From positions 62,001-126,000 of the forward strand of contig NZ_CASFQD010000025.1 of NCBI RefSeq assembly GCF_949296715.1: 64,000 bases of DNA, read 5' to 3'. Of this stretch, positions 35,183-43,761 are shown in pieces. The position numbers were made by a program, and so were the translations under genes. Source of the stretch: an uncultured Alistipes sp. GTDB taxonomy: Bacteria > Bacteroidota > Bacteroidia > Bacteroidales > Rikenellaceae. Within the stretch, counting starts at the first letter, position 1; every line of letters starts with the position of its first letter. The notes beneath the pieces are model-generated. The model was not told where the DNA came from and did no database searches. It worked only from the letters and a program-made list of their open reading frames with translations.

Positions 35183-36154
35183 ATGCAAACCAACGATCAG
35201 CTGCTCGCAACCATAGAGAACTACCTGGCACAAACCGATTTCCCGGCCGAACCCGACCACCTCTACGCCCCGATCGGCTACTCGCTCGCGGGCGGCGGGA
35301 AACGCCTGCGGCCGATGCTCGTGGCGCTCGCCTGCGGCATCTTCTCGGACGATGTGCAGCAGGCGCTGCCCGCCGCCGCCGCCGTCGAGGTGTTCCACAA
35401 CTTCACGCTGCTGCACGACGACATCATGGACAATGCGCCAGTGCGCCGCGGCAAACCCTCGGTCTACGCCCGGTGGGGACAGAACGTCGCCATCCTTTCG
35501 GGCGACGCGATGCTCATCTGCGCCTACCGCCTGCTGGCCGACCTGCCCGCCCCGATCCTGCCGCACATCCTGCGCGTCTTCAACGACATGGCGCTCGAGG
35601 TCTGCGAGGGGCAGCAGTACGACATGGATTTCGAGACCAAGCAGAAGGTCTCCGTGGTGGAGTACATGCACATGATCGAGCTGAAGACCTCGGTGCTGCT
35701 GGCCGGCGCCACCGTCATCGGCGCCCTGATCGGCGGGGCCGGCGAGGAGGACTGCCGCAAGCTGCGCCGCTTCGCCATCGAGCTCGGCCTGGCGTTCCAG
35801 CTGCAGGACGACCTGCTGGACAGCTACGGCGACGAACGCCTCGGAAAGGCCATCGGCGGCGACATCCTCGAGGGCAAGAAGACCTACCTGATGATTACGG
35901 CCATGAGCCGCGCTGACGAACCCACACGCGAGGTGCTCCGCACGGCCTACCGCGACCCGGAGCTCACTGACGCCGAGCGGATCGCCGCCGTGAAGGCCGT
36001 TTACGACCGGCTGGACGTGCCGCGCCTGACCGAGCAGCAGATCGAGCTGCGCTTCGAGCGGGCTCTCTCGATCCTCGATACGCTCTCGGCGCCCAAGGAG
36101 CGCACGCAGCAGCTGCGCGCCTTCGCCGAAAGCCTGATGGGCCGCAAAAAATAG
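35183..36154 (+). CDS. Trans-isoprenyl diphosphate synthase
   Basis: A 323-residue soluble enzyme condensing allylic diphosphates with isopentenyl diphosphate. The first Asp-rich motif is Asp79-Asp80-Ile-Met-Asp83 (LLHDDIMD) and the second is Asp209-Asp210-Leu-Leu-Asp213 (FQLQDDLLD). The GGGKRLRP block (37-44) and the ARWG, GD and KTS segments complete the active site. Chain length (farnesyl, geranylgeranyl or longer) cannot be decided by eye. It draws on the same isoprenoid pathway as ispG at 55.9 kb. The next gene starts 6 bases after its stop, so they are cotranscribed. Confidence 0.92.
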   Translation: MQTNDQLLATIENYLAQTDFPAEPDHLYAPIGYSLAGGGKRLRPMLVALACGIFSDDVQQALPAAAAVEVFHNFTLLHDDIMDNAPVRRGKPSVYARWGQNVAILSGDAMLICAYRLLADLPAPILPHILRVFNDMALEVCEGQQYDMDFETKQKVSVVEYMHMIELKTSVLLAGATVIGALIGGAGEEDCRKLRRFAIELGLAFQLQDDLLDSYGDERLGKAIGGDILEGKKTYLMITAMSRADEPTREVLRTAYRDPELTDAERIAAVKAVYDRLDVPRLTEQQIELRFERALSILDTLSAPKERTQQLRAFAESLMGRKK

Positions 36155-36160
36155 CGCTTC

Positions 36161-37402
36161 ATGAAACGTTCCGATATCGAAATCATGGCCCCCGTAGGCT
36201 CCTACGAGGCCCTTGCGGCGGCCATTCAGGCCGGTGCCGACGCCGTCTACTTCGGCGTCGGGAAACTCAACATGCGCGCGGCCTCGGCGGCGAACTTCTC
36301 GCTCGACGACCTCGGGCGCATCGTCGCCACGGCGCACGAGGCGGGCGTCAGGGCCTACCTGACGGTCAACACCGTCGTCTACGAGGAGGAGATGACGGCC
36401 GTGCACGAGGTGATCGACCGCGCCCGGCGCGAAGGTGTCGACGCCATCATCGCCACCGACATGGCGGCGATCCTCTACGCCCGGCGCATCGGGCAGGAGG
36501 TGCACATCTCCACGCAGAGCAACATCTCGAATTCCGAGGCGGTGCGCTTCTACGCGCAGTGGGCCGACACGGTGGTGCTGGCGCGCGAGCTCTCGCTCGA
36601 GCAGGTGGCAGAAATCCACCGGCGGATCGTCGAGGACGACATCCGCGGGCCGCGCGGCGAGCTCGTGGAGATCGAGATGTTCGCCCACGGCGCCCTCTGC
36701 ATGTCCATCTCGGGCAAGTGCTACCTCTCGCTCCACGAGACGGGCTGCTCGGCCAACCGCGGGGCCTGCCGCCAGCTGTGCCGCCGCAAATACACCCTGA
36801 CGGACAAGGAGACCGGCGCACAGCTCGACACCGACGGACAATATGTCCTCTCGCCCAAGGACCTCTGTACGATCGACTTCCTGGACCGGATGCTTGCGGC
36901 GGGGGTGCGTGTGCTCAAGATCGAGGGGCGCGCCCGCGGTGCGGAGTATGTCAAGCGCGTGGTGGAGTGCTACGACGAGGCCCTGCGGGCCATCGAGGCG
37001 GGGAGCTACACGCCCGGGCTGGCTGCCCGCCTCAAGGAGCGGCTCGCGACGGTCTTCAACCGCGGATTCTGGGAGGGCTACTACGCCGGGCGTCCGGTCG
37101 TGGAGCACAGCCCCGCCTACGGCTCCTCGGCCACGCGCCGCAAGGTCTACGTGGGCAAGGTCGTGAACTTCTACAAGAAACTTTCGGTGGCCGAGGTGCT
37201 CGTCGAGGCGTCGCCCGTGGCCGTGGGGGATGAAATCTTCTTCCTCGGCGCCACGACCGGCGTGGCCGAGCAGCGGCTCGAGGAGCTGCACGGACCCGAC
37301 GGCACGCCGGCGGGCGAGGTGCGGCAGGGTGAGCTCTGCGCCATCCGCACGCCGGGCGTCATCCGCCGCGGCGACCAGCTCTACAAGTTCGTCGACGCAT
37401 AA
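36161..37402 (+). CDS. U32 peptidase-family protein, TrhP-like tRNA hydroxylation factor
   Basis: A 413-residue protein of the U32 family. The N-terminal barrel-like region holds ELMAP-type IEIMAPVGSYEALAAAIQAG and DAVYFGVGKLNMRA. The core HISTQSNISNSEAV and EMFAHGALCMSISGKCYLS segments are standard. Cysteines in GALCMS, GKCYLS, GCSAN, GACRQLC match the Fe-S cluster set of TrhP (YegQ), which helps hydroxylate U34 of certain tRNAs. The family name peptidase is historical, and collagenase activity is unlikely here. It is coupled to the prenyl synthase (6-base gap) and ends at the hairpin at 37467-37494. Confidence 0.87.
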   Translation: MKRSDIEIMAPVGSYEALAAAIQAGADAVYFGVGKLNMRAASAANFSLDDLGRIVATAHEAGVRAYLTVNTVVYEEEMTAVHEVIDRARREGVDAIIATDMAAILYARRIGQEVHISTQSNISNSEAVRFYAQWADTVVLARELSLEQVAEIHRRIVEDDIRGPRGELVEIEMFAHGALCMSISGKCYLSLHETGCSANRGACRQLCRRKYTLTDKETGAQLDTDGQYVLSPKDLCTIDFLDRMLAAGVRVLKIEGRARGAEYVKRVVECYDEALRAIEAGSYTPGLAARLKERLATVFNRGFWEGYYAGRPVVEHSPAYGSSATRRKVYVGKVVNFYKKLSVAEVLVEASPVAVGDEIFFLGATTGVAEQRLEELHGPDGTPAGEVRQGELCAIRTPGVIRRGDQLYKFVDA

Positions 37403-37466
37403 GGACCCTTTCCTTTTCGACATCCGGACAGCCTCCCGGGTAATCCGGCCCGGCACAGGATATTAC

Positions 37467-37494
37467 AAAGGACGCAGCGCATGCGTCCTTTTTT
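37467..37494 (+). terminator. Rho-independent terminator
   Basis: AAAGGACGCA and TGCGTCCTTT pair around GCGCA, followed by T residues. Confidence 0.85.
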
Positions 37495-37570
37495 ATGCTG
37501 CATACCTGGTGCTGCAAAAGGGCCCACAGTTAACAATCGAAAATAATTTATCGAAAAACAATAAAATTTA

Positions 37571-37602
37571 TTTGTTTTTCAAAATTTCTTTCGTAAGTTT
37601 GC
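37571..37602 (+). promoter_or_regulatory. Strong Bacteroidota promoter for the 65-aa gene
   Basis: TTTG (37571-37574), 20 bases, then TAAGTTTG (37595-37602): both boxes and spacing match the consensus. The start codon is at 37627. Confidence 0.75.
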
Positions 37603-37626
37603 ACCGTCAAAACCAATCGACCGATC

Positions 37627-37824
37627 ATGGAAATCGAAAAAGTCATCCGCATCGTCGCCGTCACGCTTGTCGTGGCCGCCTTTGCCGTCCAGATCGCCAT
37701 GCGGCTGCTCTTCCCCGATGCCGATCCGTCCTGCGACGGCATCCTCGCGATCGTCCTGCTGCTCTGCGCGGGCGGCATCTGGCGCGGCACGGCGCGGACG
37801 GACAGCCGCAACGCCGGCCGATGA
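37627..37824 (+). CDS. Small two-helix membrane protein, unknown function
   Basis: A 65-residue protein starting MEIEKVIRIVAVTLVVAAFA. Residues 7-29 and about 38-54 are hydrophobic helices separated by a short acidic loop (PDADPSCDG), and the C-terminus is basic. No family is recognised. The near-perfect promoter and the hairpin after it argue that it is a real, separately expressed gene rather than a chance reading frame. It lies between the U32 gene and an efflux transporter, with no clear functional link. Confidence 0.6.
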   Translation: MEIEKVIRIVAVTLVVAAFAVQIAMRLLFPDADPSCDGILAIVLLLCAGGIWRGTARTDSRNAGR

Positions 37825-37864
37825 ACCTGCGGCCGACACCAAAACCGACCGAAACAGAGACACA

Positions 37865-37977
37865 ACCTAAAATAAAAAGTTCAAACAGGAGATCCCTACC
37901 GCGGGGCTCTTACCCTCCGCGCGAAAGACTCATAGTTGTGCGATGAAGCCCCGGGATGACCGGGGTTTCGTTATTTT
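37865..37977 (+). other. Structured region: 3' UTR or small RNA with terminator
   Basis: A hairpin (CGCGGGG against CCC-T-CCGCG, 37900-37922) is followed by a terminator stem (CCCCGG, GATGA, CCGGGG, about 37949-37965) and a T-rich tail. It lies 40 bases after the 65-aa gene and immediately before the next -7 box. No own promoter is evident, so a 3' UTR is the simpler reading. Confidence 0.45.
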
Positions 37978-37980
37978 TGC

Positions 37981-37988
37981 TAATTTTG
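37981..37988 (+). promoter_or_regulatory. -7 element for the DHA2-type MFS gene
   Basis: TAATTTTG, 30 bases upstream of the chosen ATG at 38019. An in-frame ATG at 37956 lies upstream of this box and so is unlikely to be the start. Confidence 0.6.
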
Positions 37989-38018
37989 CAGTACAGACCG
38001 CAGCCCGTCTCTCCGCAG

Positions 38019-39440
38019 ATGGAGTTTCCAAACCACATATCCGCCACGCAGGCCGCCCCGACCGACGGCATCCCGATGCCGCGCCGCCTCGGGGCCATCC
38101 TCGCCGTGGCCTTCGGCGTCAGCCTCTCGGTGCTCGACGGCTCGATCGCCAACGTCGCCCTGCCCACAATCGGGCGCGAGCTGGGCATCTCGCCCGCCGA
38201 CTCGATTTGGATTGTCAACGCCTACCAGCTGGCCATCATGGTCTCGATTCTCTCGCTCTCGGCCCTGGGCGACCTGGTCGGCTACTGCAAGGTCTACATC
38301 GGCGGACTGATGCTCTTCACCGTGGCGTCGGTGGGCTGCTCCCTCTCCGAATCGCTGCAGACACTCGTCCTCTCGCGCGTGATGCAGGGCTTCGGCGCCG
38401 CGGCCATCACGTCGGTCAACACGACCCTCATCCGCATCATCTATCCCCGCGCCCGCCTCGGACGCGGCATGGGCATCAACGCCACGGTCGTGGCCATCTC
38501 GGCGGTAGCCGGACCCACGATCGCCGCAGGCATCCTCGCCGTCGCCCCGTGGCCGTGGCTCTTCGCCGTCAACATCCCCATGGGGCTCGTGGCGCTGGCC
38601 TTGAGCCACCGGTTCCTGCCCCGCAACCCCGTGCGGGTCACGAGCCGGCACTTCCGCTGGCGCGACGCCGTGATGAACGCCCTGACCTTCGGCCTGATGA
38701 TGGCCTCGGTCGAGGGTTTCTCGCACGGCCTCGACCCGCGCATCCTCTCGGTCGGCGTCGCCGCGCTGCTCGTCATCGGATTCTTCTTCATCCGCAGCCA
38801 GCTCCGCGAGGAGTATCCCATCCTGCCGTTCGACCTGCTGCGCATCCCCATCTTCTCGGTCTCGGTGGCCACTTCGGTCTGCTCGTTCCTCGGGCAGATG
38901 CTCGCCCTCGTGGCCCTGCCCTTCTACCTGCAGGGTGAGTGCGGCTACGACGAGGTGCAGACCGGTCTGCTGCTCACGGCGTGGCCCGCCGTCATCATGG
39001 TCGTGGCCCCGACGGCCGGCTATCTGGTCGAACGCATCCACGCCGGACTGCTCGGCGGCATCGGGCTGACGGTAATGACCTCGGGGCTGCTGCTGCTCGC
39101 CTTCCTGCCGCCGCACCCCGCGCAGAGGGAGATCATCTGGCGGCTGGTGCTCTGCGGCGCAGGATTCGGGCTCTTCCAGTCGCCCAACAACAGCATCCTG
39201 ATCGCCTCGGCACCTCCCGAGCGCAGCGGCTCGGCCAGCGGCATGCTCGCCACGGCCCGCCTGCTGGGACAGACCACCGGCGCGGCGCTCATGGCCCTGC
39301 TCTTCCACTTCGTGCCGGGGCGCAGCACCCACGCGGCACTGCTGCTGGCCAGCGGATTCGCCTGCACCGGAGCCGTCGTCAGCTTCATGCGGGTGCGCCT
39401 GCCGCTGCCCGAGGGGCTGCGGCGCAAGAACGGGGTGTAA
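38019..39440 (+). CDS. MFS drug:H+ antiporter, DHA2 (EmrB/QacA-like) family
   Basis: A 473-residue inner-membrane exporter with about 14 helices. It opens with LDGSIANVALPTIGRELGIS and WIVNAYQLAIM, the classic DHA2 motif D1 context. Motif C-like GPTIAAGILA and the loop motif FGAAAITSVNTTLIRIIYP follow. It likely exports toxic compounds using proton exchange; the substrate is not readable. The start at 38019 follows the promoter at 37981 and could alternatively be the ATG at 38076 (MPRRLG). It is monocistronic; no adjacent membrane-fusion partner or regulator is seen. Confidence 0.88.
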   Translation: MEFPNHISATQAAPTDGIPMPRRLGAILAVAFGVSLSVLDGSIANVALPTIGRELGISPADSIWIVNAYQLAIMVSILSLSALGDLVGYCKVYIGGLMLFTVASVGCSLSESLQTLVLSRVMQGFGAAAITSVNTTLIRIIYPRARLGRGMGINATVVAISAVAGPTIAAGILAVAPWPWLFAVNIPMGLVALALSHRFLPRNPVRVTSRHFRWRDAVMNALTFGLMMASVEGFSHGLDPRILSVGVAALLVIGFFFIRSQLREEYPILPFDLLRIPIFSVSVATSVCSFLGQMLALVALPFYLQGECGYDEVQTGLLLTAWPAVIMVVAPTAGYLVERIHAGLLGGIGLTVMTSGLLLLAFLPPHPAQREIIWRLVLCGAGFGLFQSPNNSILIASAPPERSGSASGMLATARLLGQTTGAALMALLFHFVPGRSTHAALLLASGFACTGAVVSFMRVRLPLPEGLRRKNGV

Positions 39441-39519
39441 CCGCCCGCAGGGAGAGGGCCGGAGGGCTCTGCGCATGAAAAGTCGGCGGAGGCCCCTTCG
39501 CATTTCTGCGATTTTTTGC

Positions 39520-39527
39520 TATCTTTG
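39520..39527 (+). promoter_or_regulatory. -7 element for aminopeptidase P gene
   Basis: TATCTTTG, 22 bases upstream of the start at 39550. Confidence 0.65.
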
Positions 39528-39549
39528 AGGCAAACAAAATTCCGAAACC

Positions 39550-40941
39550 ATGTTTTCAGCCAAAACCTACACGGCGCGCCGCCACGAACTGCGCACGAAG
39601 ATCGGCTCGGGCATCATCCTGCTGCCGGGCAACCCCCTCACGCCGAACAACTACCCCAACAACGCCTACTATTTCCGTCAGGACTCCACGTTCCGCTACT
39701 ACTTCGGGCTGAACGTCCCGTCGGTCGTCGGCGTGATCGACGCCGACTCGGGCGAGGAGGCCCTCTACGGCGACGACTTCACGGTCGAGGACATCATCTG
39801 GACGGGTCCGCAGCCGACGTTGCGCGAGATGGGCGCCGGCGTGGGCGTCACGGCGACCTTCCCGATGGCCGAACTCGAGGGACGTCTGCGCCGGGCCATT
39901 GCGCTGGGACGCCGCATCCACTACCTGCCGCCCTACCGCGGTGAGACGAAACTCCAGCTCTCGGCGCTGCTGGGCATCAAGCCCGCGCTGCTGCACGACT
40001 ACAAGTCCGTGGAGCTGATGTTCGCCGTGGCGGAGATGCGCGAGAAGAAGAGCGCCGAGGAGATCGAGGCGATGGAGCGCGCCTTCGGCATCGGATACGA
40101 GATGCACACGCTCGCCATGCGGATGTGCCGCGCGGGCGTCGTCGAGCGCGAGATCGCCGGGGCGATCGAGGGTGTCGCCAAGTCGAAGGGGCAGGGCGTG
40201 TCGTTCCCGTCGATCGTCTCGCAGCACGGCGAGACGCTGCACAACCTCAACGCCGACGGCGTGCTGACCGACGGACGGCTGCTGCTGTGCGACGCCGGGG
40301 CCGAGAGCGTCGAGGGCTACTGCTCGGACCATACGCGCACCTATCCCGTCAGCGGGCGGTTCACGCCGCAGCAGCGTGAAATCTACGACATCGTGCTTGC
40401 GGCGCACGACCACGTGGCCCGCATCGTCGGCCCCCACATGATGTATACCGAGGTGCACAACGCCGCCTACATGACGCTGGCCGAAGGGCTCGTCGGTGTC
40501 GGCCTGCTCAAGGGCTCGGCGGCCGATGCCGTGGCGTCGGGCGCCATGACGATGCTCATGCCCCACGGGCTGGGCCACGGGCTGGGCATGGACGTGCACG
40601 ACTGCGAGGCGATGGGCGAGCGGTCGTTCGACTTCTCGCAGATCAGCGAACGCGCCGCGGCTTCGGGCACCTGCATCTACCGCGCCGCCTGGCGGCTCGA
40701 GCCGGGGACGGTGCTGACCGACGAGCCGGGCCTCTACTTCATTCCGGCGCTTATCGACAAGTGCCGCGCCGAGGGCAAATACAAGGGGATCGTGGACTAC
40801 GACGCGCTGGAGGCCTACCGCGACTTCGGCGGCATCCGCATCGAGGACGACATCCTTGTCACGGAGGAGGGCAGCCGCGTTCTCGGCGACCGGAAGATTC
40901 CCGTTACGGCCGAGGAGCTCGAAGCCGTCGTGGGCAAGTAG
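39550..40941 (+). CDS. Xaa-Pro aminopeptidase (M24B)
   Basis: A 463-residue cytoplasmic metallopeptidase that removes an N-terminal residue preceding proline. An AMP_N domain (about 1-150) has the YYFRQDSTFRYYFGLNVPS pattern. The pita-bread domain carries the dimetal ligands: Asp in LLLCDAGAESVEG and in YCSDHTRTYP, His in PHGLGHGLGMDVHD, Glu in LTDEPGLYF, and Glu in IRIEDD. All five positions are present. It has its own promoter and a clear terminator. Function is well supported. Confidence 0.92.
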   Translation: MFSAKTYTARRHELRTKIGSGIILLPGNPLTPNNYPNNAYYFRQDSTFRYYFGLNVPSVVGVIDADSGEEALYGDDFTVEDIIWTGPQPTLREMGAGVGVTATFPMAELEGRLRRAIALGRRIHYLPPYRGETKLQLSALLGIKPALLHDYKSVELMFAVAEMREKKSAEEIEAMERAFGIGYEMHTLAMRMCRAGVVEREIAGAIEGVAKSKGQGVSFPSIVSQHGETLHNLNADGVLTDGRLLLCDAGAESVEGYCSDHTRTYPVSGRFTPQQREIYDIVLAAHDHVARIVGPHMMYTEVHNAAYMTLAEGLVGVGLLKGSAADAVASGAMTMLMPHGLGHGLGMDVHDCEAMGERSFDFSQISERAAASGTCIYRAAWRLEPGTVLTDEPGLYFIPALIDKCRAEGKYKGIVDYDALEAYRDFGGIRIEDDILVTEEGSRVLGDRKIPVTAEELEAVVGK

Positions 40942-40965
40942 CCCTCCGGCGATATCATCCGACCG

Positions 40966-40994
40966 ATCCGGGGCCTGCGGGCTCCGGATTTTTT
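40966..40994 (+). terminator. Rho-independent terminator of the aminopeptidase gene
   Basis: ATCCGGGGCC and GGCTCCGGAT pair around TGCG, followed by a run of T. Confidence 0.85.
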
Positions 40995-41170
40995 GTTGCC
41001 ACAGGAGCCTCGGGGCCGCAGAAGCCGCACCGTTCCGACACCCGGGGCGGCCGTCCCCGTGACCCGTGCCGGACGGACCGCACCCCGCGCTGCCCGTCCG
41101 CCATCCGTCCCGGAGGACCTCTTCACCCCGCCCGAAACGCCGTTTCACCCCGAAAAAGAGGCGCCGTTTC

Positions 41171-41199
41171 TTGTTTTTTTGGAATTTTTCGTATATTTA
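41171..41199 (+). promoter_or_regulatory. Probable promoter of the EF-G paralog
   Basis: TTG (41171-41173), 18 bases, TATATTTA (41192-41199), one mismatch at the end of the -7. The start codon is 54 bases on. The weak -7 and the upstream repeats suggest an activated promoter. Confidence 0.4.
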
Positions 41200-41253
41200 T
41201 AGTCGGCTAAACGAAAAGCTACCGAAAAACAACCTTAAAACCATAACGGGAAT

Positions 41254-43410
41254 ATGAAAAACTATTCAGCCAAAGAGATCAAGAACATCGTACTCATCGG
41301 CGCGCCCGGCACGGGAAAAACTACCCTTGCCGAAGCGATGGCCTTTGAGGGTAAGGTCATCGACCGCAGGGGTAGTATCGAGACGAACAACACGCTCTCG
41401 GACAATACGGATATCGAGCACGAATACAAGCGCTCGATCTATTCGACGATCCTCTTCACCGAATTCATGGACCGCAAGCTGAACATCATCGACTGCCCGG
41501 GCTCGGACGACTTCTGCGGAAGCCTCTTCTCGGCATTCAAGGTCGGCGACGTCGGCGTCTTCCTCTACAGCGCCGTCAACGGCTGGGAGGTCGGCAGCGA
41601 AATACAGGCCCGCTACGCCCGCCTGCTCAAGAAACCCGTCATCGGCGTCATCAACCAGCTCGACGCCGACAAGGCCAACTTCGAGGCCGCCTTCGAGTCG
41701 ATCAAGGCCGCTTCGCGCGTGAAGCCCGTGCTGGTGCAGTATCCCGTCAACCAGGGCCCGGAATTCAACGCCTTCATCGACGTGCTGCTGATGAAGATGT
41801 ACCGCTTCAAGGACCACGACGGACACCGCGAGGAGCTCGACATCCCGGCCGAGGAGCTGGAGCGTGCGCAGGAGCTTAACAAGGAGCTCGTCGAAATGGC
41901 CGCCGAGCACGACGAGGCCCTCATGGAGCTCTACTTCGACAAGGGGACGCTCACGCAGGACGACATCCGCGCGGGTCTGAAGATCGGCGTGGCCAACCGC
42001 GAGGTGATGCCCATCTTCTGCACCAGCGGCAAGTATGATATCGGCACGAAGCGTCTGATGGAGTTCATCATCAACGTGGCTCCCGGACCGCTCAAGGCCC
42101 CGAAGTTCCTCACGACCGAGGGCGAGGAGGTGGCTGCCGACGAGGCGGGACCCGCCGTGGCGTTCGTCTTCAAGAGCCAGGTCGAGCAGCACATCGGCGA
42201 GATCACCTATTTCCGCGTCATCCGCGGCAAGATCGCCGAGGGTGCCGAACTGGTGAACACCCGCACGGGCAACAAGGAGAAGCTCTCGCAGCTCTTCGCC
42301 GTGGCGGGCAAGAACCGCATCAAGGTGACGGAGCTCTCGGCCGGCGACATCGGCTGCACCGTGAAACTCAAGGGCACGCGCACGAACGATACGCTCGCGG
42401 CCGCCTCGGCGCCCGTGACGATCGAACCCATCGTATTCCCGGAACCGCGCTACCGCGCAGCCCTCAAGTGCAAGGAGCAGAGCGATGAGGAGAAGCTCGG
42501 CAAGATTCTCAACGACGCCAAGTTCGAGGACCCGACGATTCTGGTCGACTACTCCAAGGAGCTCAAGCAGACGATCATCCAGGGCCAGGGCGAACACCAC
42601 CTGAACATCCTGCGCTCGCGCATCCTCGCCGAGAACAAGCTCTCCTACGACTACATCGCGCCGAAGATTCCCTACCGCGAGACGATCACCAAGGTTGCAC
42701 AGGCCGACTACCGCCACAAGAAGCAGTCGGGCGGCGCCGGACAGTTCGGCGAGGTGCACATGATCATCGAGCCCTACTACGACGGCATGCCCGAGCCGAA
42801 GAACTACAAGGTGCCGGGCAAGGGCGAGATGGTGGTCAACGTCAAGACCAAGGAGGAGTACGACCTGCCGTGGGGCGGCAAGTTGCAGTTCTACTCGGCG
42901 ATCGTGGGCGGCGCCATCGACGCGCGCTTCATGCCCGCCATCCTGAAGGGTATCATGGAGAAGATGGACGAGGGCCCGCTGACCGGCTCCTACGCCCGCG
43001 ACATCCGCGTCGTGGTCTACGACGGCAAGATGCACCCGGTGGATTCGAACGAAATCTCGTTCAAGCTTGCGGCCCGCAACGCCTTCAAGGAGGCCTTCCG
43101 CAACGCCGGGCCCAAGATCATGGAGCCGATCTACAATGTCGAGATCCTCGTGCCGAGCGACTACATGGGCGCCGTGATGTCCGACCTGCAGAACCGCCGC
43201 GCGATGATCGCCGGCATGGAGTCCGACAAGGGCTTCGACCGCCTGAACGCCACGGTGCCTCTGGCCGAGCTCTACCGCTACTCGACGACCCTCTCGTCGC
43301 TCACCTCCGGATCGGCGACCTACTCGATGAAGTTCGCCTCCTACGAGCAGGTGCCGGCCGACGTGCAGGAGAAGCTGCTCAAGGCCTACACCGACACCGA
43401 CGAGGAGTAG
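41254..43410 (+). CDS. EF-G paralog lacking the catalytic histidine (EF-G2-like)
   Basis: A 718-residue protein with all EF-G domains, expected to move tRNA and mRNA on the ribosome. The P-loop is GAPGTGKT (16-23) instead of GHxDAGKT. Switch I lacks the usual RGIT sequence and reads NTLSDNTDIEHEYKRSIYS. The DxPGH motif is DCPGSDDF (80-87), so Ser84 replaces the histidine needed for GTP hydrolysis. NKxD is NQLD. Domains III-V look intact, e.g. GQGEHHLNILRSRI and the SGGAGQFGEV segment. This matches the Bacteroides EF-G2 type, reported to lack GTPase activity and to support growth under carbon limitation and in the gut. It is transcribed alone. Confidence 0.88.
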   Translation: MKNYSAKEIKNIVLIGAPGTGKTTLAEAMAFEGKVIDRRGSIETNNTLSDNTDIEHEYKRSIYSTILFTEFMDRKLNIIDCPGSDDFCGSLFSAFKVGDVGVFLYSAVNGWEVGSEIQARYARLLKKPVIGVINQLDADKANFEAAFESIKAASRVKPVLVQYPVNQGPEFNAFIDVLLMKMYRFKDHDGHREELDIPAEELERAQELNKELVEMAAEHDEALMELYFDKGTLTQDDIRAGLKIGVANREVMPIFCTSGKYDIGTKRLMEFIINVAPGPLKAPKFLTTEGEEVAADEAGPAVAFVFKSQVEQHIGEITYFRVIRGKIAEGAELVNTRTGNKEKLSQLFAVAGKNRIKVTELSAGDIGCTVKLKGTRTNDTLAAASAPVTIEPIVFPEPRYRAALKCKEQSDEEKLGKILNDAKFEDPTILVDYSKELKQTIIQGQGEHHLNILRSRILAENKLSYDYIAPKIPYRETITKVAQADYRHKKQSGGAGQFGEVHMIIEPYYDGMPEPKNYKVPGKGEMVVNVKTKEEYDLPWGGKLQFYSAIVGGAIDARFMPAILKGIMEKMDEGPLTGSYARDIRVVVYDGKMHPVDSNEISFKLAARNAFKEAFRNAGPKIMEPIYNVEILVPSDYMGAVMSDLQNRRAMIAGMESDKGFDRLNATVPLAELYRYSTTLSSLTSGSATYSMKFASYEQVPADVQEKLLKAYTDTDEE

Positions 43411-43432
43411 GCGGCCGCATCGCATTCCAACG

Positions 43433-43467
43433 GCGGGCGGGGCTGTCATGCCCCGCCCGCTTTTTTT
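43433..43467 (+). terminator. Terminator of the EF-G paralog gene
   Basis: GCGGGCGGGGC pairs perfectly with GCCCCGCCCGC around TGTCAT, followed by seven T residues. Confidence 0.9.
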
Positions 43468-43563
43468 GCGTCCGGCCCGCTCCCTGTCCGTCATTTTGTG
43501 TCCCGCCCGCTTTTTCTGCGCCCGGCCCGCTCCCTGTCCGTCACTTTGTGTCCCGCCCGCTTT
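43452..43563 (+). repeat. 50-bp tandem repeat, about 2.2 copies
   Basis: Units at 43452-43501 and 43502-43551 differ at only three positions, and a partial third starts at 43552. Each begins CCCGCCCGC followed by T residues, so the unit copies the right arm and T-run of the preceding terminator. Confidence 0.85.
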
Positions 43564-43727
43564 GCTGCCACCCTGCCCGGTTCCGGAGGCCGGCCGTCCC
43601 TCCCGAACGCTGCGCCCCGGGCCGGCGGCATGCCTTCGGCGGGTGTCCCGGATCACGATATTGTCCCGGCAGTGTTAAATTAATGTTAACAATGGGTGTC
43701 AAAACCGTTTCATCGGAAAAATTGGCG

Positions 43728-43735
43728 TAACTTTG
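43728..43735 (+). promoter_or_regulatory. -7 element for the PiT gene
   Basis: TAACTTTG, 26 bases upstream of the chosen start at 43762; an earlier in-frame start lies before this box. Confidence 0.65.
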
Positions 43736-43761
43736 TTCAAAGTTTGCACCAACACCTTCAC

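Larger units (their letters stand above)
40942..41253. other. 312-base gap upstream of the EF-G paralog: terminator, repeats, promoter
   Basis: It contains the terminator at 40966-40994. Near the 3' end are repeated words: TTCACCCCG at 41122-41130 and 41144-41152, and CGCCGTTTC at 41138-41146 and 41162-41170. A probable promoter follows. No open reading frame in it looks real. Confidence 0.55.
43411..43761. other. 351-base gap: terminator, tandem repeat and promoter
   Basis: It contains the terminator at 43433-43467, the 50-bp tandem repeat at 43452-43563, a GC-rich stretch with no credible gene, and the -7 box of the phosphate transporter at 43728-43735. Confidence 0.6.

Noticed and set aside
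37880..37940. Riboswitch or known small RNA on either strand
   Set aside because: The hairpins do not match a consensus I can recall and no own promoter is visible; kept only as a structured 3' region.
43452..43563. Possible CRISPR array
   Set aside because: Only 2.2 direct tandem units with no spacers of distinct sequence and no cas genes.
43448..43683. Short Pro/Arg/Leu-rich frames in the repeat region
   Set aside because: They arise from the repeat and terminator DNA and have no promoter or recognisable protein.
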